A stretch of 64,000 nt of DNA from Nomia melanderi (Eukaryota > Arthropoda > Insecta > Hymenoptera > Halictidae): the NCBI RefSeq assembly GCF_051020985.1, contig NC_135003.1, positions 5,046,001-5,110,000 of the forward strand, read 5' to 3'. The stretch's first letter is position 1, and every line of letters begins with the position of its first letter. Of this stretch, positions 54,133 to 64,000 are shown one piece after another. Both the position numbers and the translations under genes were made by a program. A model generated the notes under the pieces. The model worked only from the letters and a program-made list of their open reading frames with translations, was not told where the DNA came from and ran no database searches.

Positions 54133-57100
54133 CACAGTAATATAAAATATTTTTGTAGACCAGTGTGGACACGAGTTTCGAACCAATATTGTTCGAAAAT
54201 TCAACTCTTACATTTTTATGTAAGACGATGCTAAATATATTCTTGTCCCGCGGTTGATTTCAGAAACGAAATTCAAAGGAAAACGAAACGTTTATGTAAT
54301 ACCACGTATTATCCAATTTTTGTGAAAACAGTGTTCACATGCTTATACGACTCGTTATAATAAATTATACGTAAATGATGCTATAATATCTGTATCTTTC
54401 ATAAAAATGATGACAAAAGCTCGGAAATTAATGGAATTACGCGCGTCATAAGTATTCGTATAATAAGGATAATATTATTTTATGGTTGTGCAACGAAACA
54501 CGTGCAGCCAGTCATTATATTAATCATTTGCGCTGCATTTTGGTATATGATATTCATTGGCCCCTGTCAACTTGAATTTTCCTTATTTCCATGAAATATA
54601 TTTTGTGGGTATTTTTTATATTCTAAAGTTACCATTTAGATTTATGCAGAAGAAAACATAAGTTGCGGTTGTCAATGCTAACTGTCGGTTGCAAAACAGG
54701 TTTATAATTCTGTAGTTTAAGTTCAAGATAGCGGATAATTCGTACCCCTGAATTTCTATTCGAAATTATCATTTTTTTCTTCGTTACACCTCGAATAACC
54801 AATAATCTCGATTATCACACTAGATTCTTAATTCGCATGTGTTTCATTTAGTTTTTATTAATTAGAATTTTTCTCATATTTCAAATATCCAATTTATGGG
54901 TAGAAATATCTTTTCGCTGTTGTATATCAATAAATGTTACATCTAGTAACAATGTTATATATCACATTATTAAATAACGTAATCTTGAACGTGATTACAA
55001 ATTTACTAAAAAAGTTTGAAAATTATTGCAAAGTTTTTTAAAAATAACGTTCACGGAATAAAACGAAAAACAGTAATAAATTGGAAAAGATTTAAATATA
55101 AGAGTAAATAGAAAATGACATATTGGTATTTCTCAGTTTTATTCAAGCAATATTGAGTAACACTGTACTGACGCGTCGTGTCAAGATAAAACCTTGCAAG
55201 GACATTCGCAATACTTTTCTATGAACTCGTTTCTCCCGATCCACTGGCGGCACCTAGTAATTACCATCCTGCGAATGCAGGGTACAGATGCGGTTCTAAA
55301 CTCTCGTGCATGCCACGCCACACTATCGCATTTTAACTACAACCTGCGCGCAGCTGTTTTTGCAAGCGCACTCGATAATCCTTCATTCACGTTCACTGCT
55401 TCCTATCTCTTCCAGTTTCGTACAAATATCCGTGTCTTTAGCAGCTTGTTTTGCACGTAGATTAGACGGGAATTTTATACTGTACACTCCGATAAGAAAC
55501 TCTCCTGTTCGGTTTCAGAATATATTTAAAATATTCTGTTGCATAGGAAAACGTTTAAAAATACGGCACATGTAGTTGATATTCTTGTTTGCGTTTATTT
55601 ATTTAAAATCATTTTACATTTACAATCAACAAAGGTTTAACTGCATTAAAGAAAGATATGAAATTGTAAAGTGTGTTTAGAAGTTTGTACATCTAACTTT
55701 CGTAATAACAACTAAGAATTAATAAAATATATACCTATCATGTAAAATATATTTGCCATTTTAAAATAAGTTGGATCTTCCTTATGGGACATCGGAAATT
55801 CGTACATTGTTAATAATTTGAAATATCGGTTGCTTTTCAGGTTTAAATGTTGGTTTAATTATAAAGTTAGTATTCTATAACCTATCTTTCAACAGATTTA
55901 AGTATTTTTCATAACACATTTTATTTATCGTATATAACCAAGTTGAAGAAATTTGTGTGTGTAATCATAAATAAATGGTTTTAATTGCTCCAATAATATT
56001 AGTTATTCACAGTAATTTTCTTAAACCGCAAGACGCCATCATACAGGTATCAGATCTACGTAAAAAAATATACCATCTGTGTATTTACATGACGAGTCTC
56101 ATACAATTCTCCATCGTGATCTTTCAGTTATGTTCGTTGATAAGATACGTACAAAATTAATGAAATAGATAGAATCTTGTTTGTAGCAAACGTGAGCGGT
56201 GAATCTAAATGACGGGTTTACTACACGATCTGTATACGCGGACTGCGCTTGTCTTTTATCGAAAGCGCAAAGCGTGGGGGGAGTAACAAGTTAATTTCTC
56301 CCGAGTCGGTGTGTTGCTAGGTAGTACGTAATTGCCGCACACGCTCATATTAATTTATTTCCGTTTGCTAAATTCAATTTCCCGCCGATACAGAATTTAC
56401 ATCGCAATCACTAGGCTTAATTGTTGTGTCCCGGTCGAGTCAATTATTTGTTACTGTCGTTCGAATACGATTGAAATACGACAATTCCAGGATGGGATGA
56501 TAACGTTCGCATTACCTTTGTTCATCGAACAGCGTACGTTTCGATGAATGTTATTTTACTGGAAAAAAGTATTTGTTTAATCCAGACCTGTCCAAGTAGA
56601 GCTTTTACGAACAAGAAGTTTTCTCGATGCTAAGGTGCCTAGATACATGCTCTGATACATTAATCCTTTGATTATAATACTCTTCTATCTCTTTCATTAC
56701 AATTTATGTACCAAACTGTCATGGTTTACATGAATTTTATACCACTTCTACTTCTCATTAACCACCTAGCTTGGAATTTAATATACCAGTGAATAAGCCA
56801 CTTGCATCTATTTAATTTTAGAGCATTTGGTACAGAACAATCTTCAATGAGATAGGTATATTATTTTTACAGTTACACTATGAAACCATTATATTGAATA
56901 CAATTAAAAACTACGAGTGGAGGACAAACAATTCACTTTCGACCCAGGATTTCAATTACATGTGAGAGACGTTATACCAAGCCAAGTGGTTAACTAGTTA
57001 GTTGGAATTTCTGTCTCGGAAAGACCTTGACCAATTGGCACTACCAGTGCTAGGTGACCTTCACTTATAAATCCTATTGGCTTTCTGAGCTCATATTTAC

Positions 57101-58766
57101 CTTTTTTATGTGAGATACTTGATTCTCCTCGATAGAACTAGATTTCTCCAACATTTTTACAAAGAACACTTCTTCTCGATGGTAATTCGCCAATAAAGCT
57201 TGATTACACTGAATATTTTTATCAGTACACATCTATAATTAAAAAGAAGCATTTTATAGTTGGTTTAAAGCTACTTCACTGCTTCATGAAGCTGATAATA
57301 AGGAGAATATTGAATATGATTGAACTTGTTTATATTACAACTCAACATTTTAATGAATATTGTGTATGTACCCCGCAACGAGTCCATTTTGGGTGTTGCA
57401 ACCCCTAGAGAATTCAATTGAAATTCCGTGTGACCACTCGGTGCAGGTTGACTAGTTCACTCTTTTCGTTGCTGGGTAGTTGGATTTCAGAGTCAGGACC
57501 CGATATGTCCATGTAGGGCTTTCGCGAGAAAGAGTCTTCGTCGAATCTTTGGAGTCAGTTGGCGGGTCATGCAAAAAGCCAAAGGCATAAAGGAGTGAAG
57601 ACAGTAGTGATGTCTAAGTTAGGTTGTGTAGGGATCACACGGTAGCAGCATTCCTCACAGGATTTTATTCATAAATTCTTCCACCACAGAAATTTGGTTC
57701 TCTTTAAACATGAATTCACTAGCATGCCATTTTAAACATTTGGTTTTGCGAAACTGTTTCATATAACTCATTTACATGTTATCTAAAGATAATTTCGAAA
57801 CATATCTAAATATGTGTAGACTATGTTATTATTTTCTAATCAATAAATTTTTTATTTTCTTTATAGATCTTTTTAATAAGCTTGATAGATAGTAATTTAT
57901 TTAATCTCCTATGAAACATGGTTTTATTATTTTCAATATTTTATTGTAGGGGTATGTTAAATTTCAAGATATATTATAATTTCCCTGCAGTACGATATTT
58001 TATTGTTAGCATGGTACTTGACATCTTATTAATACATTCTCTAAATGCTATAAATTCAAAAATATAATGTTAGAAATAATTTTAATGCGTAAAACTACTT
58101 TATATTATTTTGTAACTGCTTTTATTAAATATTTTATTATGACGATTTGTAATTGACACTGTGAGTGGTTGCATTGAACTTTTTATTAAATTTATTTTTG
58201 TTGACGCGCAGTCAACGGGCGTGCGACGGCATTCAGTGAACAGATCAAAAGGTAAAACTCGTTAGGATGAAGGTCTTCATGTCTGATAAGAATTATTGGC
58301 TGACGTTGGTGATCAATAGTCACTGACGCGCTAAATTCAATTTTCCATCAATCCATTAGTTACGCGGTAGTTGCCATGCCACTGTAACGCAGTGCTATTT
58401 TTGAACTTTATATAATACAATATTGGATACTAACAATGAAGGAGTCTGCATCGTTGCCTATTAATAACTCCTGGTGTCTGAGATTTTTGATAACGCTCCT
58501 TTTGCCATCATTTTGAAGAAGGAGTCAAAAAAAATATTTCCAATCCTTGTATAATCGTAGTGTATTACAATAAAAGTCGTTAATACTAAAAAATTTTATT
58601 TTCATTCATATTTGATGAATTTTATGATGAATTTTTTATGTTAAATTATCTATATCTTCTGCATTATTAAAAACCTATGTTTATTACTCCATTGTTAACT
58701 GTAGAAATAATCATTTTAGGTAGAATTATTAAACTTGTAAAATGAAATACATTGGTAAATACATGA
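54133..58766. other. AT-rich stretch with GC-richer blocks
   Basis: GC-richer blocks lie at about 55180-55470, 56160-56550, 57360-57650 and 58200-58400. The third is open in one plus frame for about 55 codons after a stop, but I recognise nothing in it. It looks like degraded repeat sequence. A GTTGAC, GCGCA, GTCAAC hairpin lies at about 58200-58216. The remainder is AT-rich and unassigned. Confidence 0.4.
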
Positions 58767-58940
58767 AAGTATTTAAATTTAATATATTTGTAATAGAATA
58801 TAGACATCTTTAATGTGTGTTATTTGATCTCCATTGTTAGTAAAATGTATTATACAATATCGTCAAAGGTATTCCAAGTATCATACGTATGCAAATTTTA
58901 AAATATCCATTATCTAGAGAGTGCAACATTTCCATTATAA
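58767..58940 (+). repeat. Dispersed repeat J, copy 2 (uninterrupted)
   Basis: It carries AAAGTAT followed by a single TTAA at 58773-58776 and then ATTTAATATATTTGTAATA, exactly where copy 1 carries a family D element flanked by two TTAAs. It then follows copy 1 to about 58940. Confidence 0.7.
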
Positions 58941-61900
58941 ATATATTGATTTTAAATATCAGCTAATGTATAACAGTTTATTTATCCATATCGTTGTCTA
59001 ATAATTCAAACATTCGTTAAGAGCTTTTATAAATGAAAATCATTTCAATAAGACGTCATGGCAAATAATAATTATTAAAATTAGTGTAATACCTCATTAA
59101 TATATTTATTATTAAATAAATAGTAACATTAGACTTCGCATGTTTAAACTTCTATTATATAACCGGTTTACAATTGTAAAACCTAATAAGAATAGGTAAG
59201 TCTAAAGATATTAACTGTCAATAACCATTATCTTGCTCTAAAAATGTTCAAAAAGTTCTTCGGTTTGCTAAAATTTAATAGGTGTGGAGGTTATACGAAG
59301 GAACTTTAAGTCTTGAAATTTAGGACTTTAAGTGAAGAAACTTGAGGAGGTTCTTAACTTCGAAACTCTTAATAATTCTACCATAAAATATTTAAAAAGT
59401 TACAATGTTCTCATCGCATTACATCATCAAGGTTCTTTTTTATGTTTTATTTTTATGATATTGTTCATTAAACGTAGCCTTCTAATTTATTATCTGCACT
59501 AACAACCGTATCCTAAATTTAATTAATAGTTTACGCAGAGTATACTTCTTTATTAACGACTTTTGTACATTGCAATAAGAACATTACAGGAATATTGTTA
59601 ACCTAACGCCGTAATAATAACTTGAGACCTTTCCCACCTATCTCAAAAAATAAGATTTTAAGATACACTTATATTTCCAAATATAATAATATCTTGTATA
59701 TTATATTTCATGACTTCAGCTACTTCTTAGAACGGCACTCGACCAGAAAATATTTCTAAAATGGTTTAAATGTATATCGGCATATTTTATAGAAAAATAC
59801 AATGTACGACATATTTTTTAAACAATAAATAATTTGATATGTATGCGACGTGTCGAAAATTAATACCGCAGTGCTAAAACGTACAATATACATGTTTATT
59901 ATTTTATATTTTATATTTCAAATGTACAAGCATTCGGTATCCAAATAATCTTTCCTTTTTATCTTCTAAACAAATTCATATCCTGCTGTGAATGACGTTA
60001 AGAAAATCGAGAAAAGTATTTCAATGTGTATAGTTAGCAGTTCGCTAAAACACACTTAGATTTCTATTCTTGACCAAGAAGATTTCGTTACTTATTGATT
60101 GAGTACTACATACGTAATTGTTTTAATAAACTTACTAAAAGTAAAGATGAAATTATAGTGGTTTTAGACTACTTTAGGTCTCTCAAAAATACAATACGCT
60201 GTAATAAATTGAGAATTATATGCGAAACCATAGATTTTGTTCATTTGTACGCAAGTTTGTCACAGACCCTGTCATGTGTCACAATGCTGCCGTATCTCGA
60301 AGAATACACAATTTCGTATACGTCACATCATTTCTCCCGCAACTTCGCCATATTAACTGTCAGACAATGAAATGTCAGACGCTCAGATAAAATATGGAGC
60401 CGAGTTATTTTTGGTTCATGATAAAGTTTTCTATCTTTATAATGGGAACTAATCGTTGTTCCTTATCGTCGTGAAAACTCTTTATCTTCTTTACTCATCT
60501 GTACAATTGCCCAAAACTTAATATTTTAAGATTTTACTATTACTATTACCATTATATGTATTTTTGTTATTCTTACAATTACTATCATATTATCATAAAA
60601 TATTATTATCTATATATATAATTACTTCATTTATCACTCGCTAATCACGAAGTACTGAGTTCTAAACTTTCTTGAATACTTCTGCTCGGATATAAAAATA
60701 ATTTAATGATAATATAATGTTAGAAATATTCAAAATACTCGCCAGAATATTCATTATTTGGTTTTATAATCGATAACACTTTTTTACTTAATATCATTTT
60801 TGTCTCTCTGAATAGATTAAAATGAAATTTACCTGTTTCAAAATATTTATTTCTCTTTATATAAGTTATTAAATAATCATCCAGTTATAACGATTAAACA
60901 AAGTTTATTTAAGAAGATACTTCGTTTCATCGTATATGTTTCATACTTTCCCATAATGCAAATGGTTCATTCACAAAAGTATCGTAAAACGAATATTTTC
61001 TTATACCTGTCGAAGTATAGCGAAGTTTGAACACGAGCAACTCCTTCGAAGTGTACCTTTTTGTAACATTCTGTCATTGCAGCGCATATATGCGCATATA
61101 TATTTGCCGATGACATACGCGCGTGCACCCGCAAGGCGAAGTGTCGCTTCTGGTTTCCTTCTGGCTTGGTATTACATAAAATTGTCTGTTGCAAGGTCTC
61201 GTTGACTTCGTGATGATTTAATATTATCGTCGCTCCGAGCATTTAGTACCTACATTGCGTACACGTGTGATTCATTGAATTATTGAAAACGCGGAATCAT
61301 CGGCTTCACGACCTCGTGAATTTGCATCGTTTATACGCAATAATAGTAATGCTTACATGGTACGCGAAACCTATAGTCCTCTGTTATGTTTCAGTGGTAT
61401 GGAATGATATTATTTGAGAATTATTTCACATTGTTTGCAATTCCAAAGAGAATCCAAATCGTTATTCAGTTTCAGACCCGAAATACATGTATGCATTGCT
61501 GATAAATGTTAAAACAAATTGTGTGCGATTAATATTATTATTTGGTTACAAACACTTTGTATTTATTCTTGGATAAGTTCAGTTTTAACCGAAATAATCT
61601 GTATAAATAATCATTTGTCTTCAATGTTAATTTTAAATAAACAGTGATAAATAATTTTCTTTAGATAATATAGGCGTAAAAATGACACATTTTTTTTATT
61701 TACCATTTTTTTGTTTTGTGTGATTGCTATTGTTGCGACATAATAAACAAACTACATGAATCAATTAATAAATTACCTTTCTACTCTACGCAGTTCGAAC
61801 ACAGGAAATTTTGCTTTTTTCTCACACACTTAAGTGCATTCATCCATTATTTCCCCTGATAATTACCGAGCACTTATCGTAACGGGAAACTAATTTGTGG

Positions 61901-62652
61901 ATTGCAGTTGCTTATTACCTTGATTCCGATACGGTATTCATTAATAATCTCCTTCTATCTTTTTTTAAATACTTCGCACCATTTAACATAAAATTCATGG
62001 TATTGATTCATCCTGTTTGTGAACAAATCTATACTTATAGGTACTTATACTTGCCTATAGAAATGTTTTGAATTAGAGAATTGTTGGGTAAGAAATTAAC
62101 ATATATTTTTATACCGCTGCATCAATCAAGCCGACGTAGATTGCCAAAGAACAACATTCATAATTTCTGCTATATCGAGCATGAAATCGATATCCATGAA
62201 ATTAACCTAAATGTAATGTTCGTAACGAACTGCCAATTTCGAACATTTTCATAATGAATTTTATGTTGGATATAATTTGTTATCCATGAAAATCATATAA
62301 CAGTATCTCAAATTTGAATAGTATTTGTTTGCGAGATTACATAATTAATATAGTATAATGTATGAATAATTAATACATAATTTATAATTTGACTAACAAC
62401 AATATTACGTCTGTATTGCCACGTAGTGACAATTTTATATTTCTCTTAGTATTTTTAATATTTCCATTCTTAAAAGCAGATAATTTATTGATTTTTGATT
62501 CTACTAATAACTTTTAGTTGCGTTACTTTAAAATTTAAGTTTAATACTCAAATTTAATTTATGTTAAAAATTTTAAGTTTAAAAACCATTAATATCAACC
62601 AGAAAAGTGAATTCTAATTGCTACTGAACACATAAAAAAACATACATATGTA
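58941..62652. other. AT-rich stretch with GC-richer block at 60.95-61.40 kb
   Basis: The block at 60950-61400 is open for 91 residues on minus (60967-61242) with no recognised motif. A 91-residue plus frame at 60095-60370 is similarly anonymous. AT-rich di- and trinucleotide stretches occur around 60540-60640. Nothing else is assignable. Confidence 0.4.
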
Positions 62653-62886
62653 CACTGTCAGTCAAAAGGTTGGGACCAATACATCAATTAAAAGAAAAAC
62701 TTGCATTTTTTGTAAACAACTTTTATTGGAGAATTTTTGTGTAATTAAAAAACATGGACATATGTGTATTAGTCAAATATGAAGATATATAATTTTAGCT
62801 ATTTTATTTTATACATGTATAAGATATATAATTTTGAATTTGTAACGTTACATAATCAAGTGGTTCCAAACTTTTGACCAGCAGAG
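62653..62886. mobile_element. Tc1/mariner-like MITE
   Basis: It is flanked by TA at 62651-62652 and 62887-62888. The left end CACTGTCAGTCAAAAGGTTG and the reverse complement of the right end CTCTGCTGGTCAAAAGTTTG share GTCAAAAG and most flanking positions over 25 bases. TA targets with CACTG...GTCAAAAG.TTGG.ACC termini are typical of Tc1-group elements. The 234-bp interior is AT-rich and has no transposase. Confidence 0.8.
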
Positions 62887-63939
62887 TATCACAGAACGAC
62901 ACTTTCTAATGAATTTAAACTCTATTTCAATAAAGCGGAGACAAAAACCAGCTTTCGATCATTATTAAGATGATGAGACCGGAATCTCAATAGTTGTGAG
63001 TCGCCTCCAGGAATTGCATCAAGTCCATTTGTCATTCCCCACGCGAATATGTTCAATACGCGCGAACCATCCCTGGTATTCCAAGTAATTGCGGATCTCT
63101 GCCGTGAAATCCCATAGATTCCAGTTCCGCTGGAATATTTTTCACAAATCCGACCCATTGAAACGGTTTTTCTGGCCTCATTTTTTGTCTCTTTTTTAAT
63201 GTGAATGGAATTTTGGCTCGTGACACTTTCTTTTCCAAATAACCATGCAAGCATTGATGATAAGAATTTACTCCTGTCGGTTGCGTAATTTCGAATTCAT
63301 ACAGTACTTCGCATTTTTCGCTTCTAAATATGATCGTACAGGGTGGGGCACTCGTATATCTGAGTAACGTAAATTATGCGTTGATTGAAAATTTATGGTG
63401 CATAAAAATTGCATGCTTTAGAAGGGAGATCGTTTAAGCAATTTTATAACGCACATTAGCATTCATGGTTTCGTTGTGTGCAAAGAAATTTTTGTGAATG
63501 GTAAGAATTCTACCAACTGGTTATATCTCTTTGAATTATTTAAAAAAATAAAGAACTATGATAAGCTTATAATTATACAGTACATTTTGCAATAAACTTA
63601 TCACGATACAATAAACAATTAGTAATACTAATTAAATAAAATAATTACGAACACTTATAAAAAAAAAAGTTTTTGAAAATTTAAAGTTCATACTGACATT
63701 ATTCCTTCATTTTTGAATTTTTTAAAAAATTCAAAAATGAACAAAATAAACGGAACGAAACATTTTCGGTCATTTTTTCACATTAAAGAATTAATGAATA
63801 TTTGCGAATTTGATTATTTATAAAATTTCATGAATTCGATTTAATTTGATTTTGTATCTAACATTAGTATTGTCTCTATCCATAGGAATAGATATAGATA
63901 CGTAAATAAGACGAGGCATCGAAGAAATTATTTTCCCGC
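62887..63939. other. GC-richer block then AT-rich sequence
   Basis: The block at about 62920-63260 is open for 110 and 65 residues on minus in two registers, without a recognised domain. At about 63339 TACAGGGTGGGGCACTCG resembles the terminus of a DNA transposon with TACAGGGTG-type ends, but no partner is in view. The rest is AT-rich, with an AAAAATTC/GAATTTTT hairpin at about 63712-63737. Confidence 0.4.
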
Positions 63940-64000
63940 GTTCTCTACTATTCAGTAATCAGTTCTCCAATTTTTGTCTCTCCTTTCATTTCTGTTTCCA
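63940..64000 (+). mobile_element. Family D MITE, partial copy cut by the window end
   Basis: The last 50 or so bases (CAGTTCTCCAATTTTTG, then TTTCATTTCTGTTTCCA) match the family D interior at 32859-32909 in the same orientation. The left terminus is unclear and the right half lies outside the window. Confidence 0.6.

Noticed and set aside
58955..58975. miR-283-like sequence (AAATATCAGCT)
   Set aside because: Only the first 11 bases agree. The rest differs and no precursor hairpin is visible around it in this AT-rich repeat.

Overview
The window reads as intergenic or deep intronic DNA from an insect, most likely a hymenopteran and possibly a bee. The grounds are an AT-rich background broken by short GC- and CpG-richer blocks, many short TTAA-bounded and Tc1/Transib-type transposon remnants, and no operons or long open frames. 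The species is inference. I found no protein gene I can defend. The longest open frame (about 31.5-32.0 kb) is an artefact of a (CT)n microsatellite, and nearly all others are chance frames in the GC-richer blocks or in repeats.

What the sequence does support is a dense layer of decayed non-autonomous mobile elements. At least ten short elements (mostly about 160-320 bp) lie between TTAA tetranucleotides and have terminal inverted repeats, the signature of piggyBac-type MITEs. They sort into several families with two or more copies in this window: A at 0.87, 1.94, 8.09, 25.3 and 33.2 kb; B at 2.16 and 39.3 kb; C at 17.0 and 25.8 kb; D at 32.7, 53.7 and 64.0 kb; E at 14.9 and 33.5 kb. Single copies lie at 13.2, 21.6, 25.5 and 52.6 kb. 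Several show how they arrived. B abuts A and shares its TTAA at 2163-2166. A different element sits inside an A copy at a TTAA at 25.5 kb. A D copy at 53.7 kb interrupts a dispersed repeat whose other copy at 58.8 kb preserves the unfilled TTAA site.

Other elements: a 595-bp non-autonomous Transib-like transposon at 10,325-10,919 with CACAGTG-type ends and a perfect 5-bp CGTCG target duplication; a Tc1/mariner MITE at 62.65 kb; two long imperfect palindromes (12.05-12.48 kb and 45.7-46.1 kb), the second running into the coding remnant of a non-LTR retrotransposon C-terminus; and a minus-strand coding-like remnant at 15.9-16.2 kb. A nearly 300-bp (CT)n tract lies at 31.57-31.88 kb.

GC-richer blocks of 200-900 bp recur roughly every 2-4 kb. 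They could be conserved non-coding or regulatory elements, untranslated exons or ancient coding relics. The strongest promoter-like one is 40.98-41.93 kb. Two weak splice-bounded open segments (2918-2981, with signal-peptide-like residues, and 24403-24498) are listed as low-confidence exon candidates.
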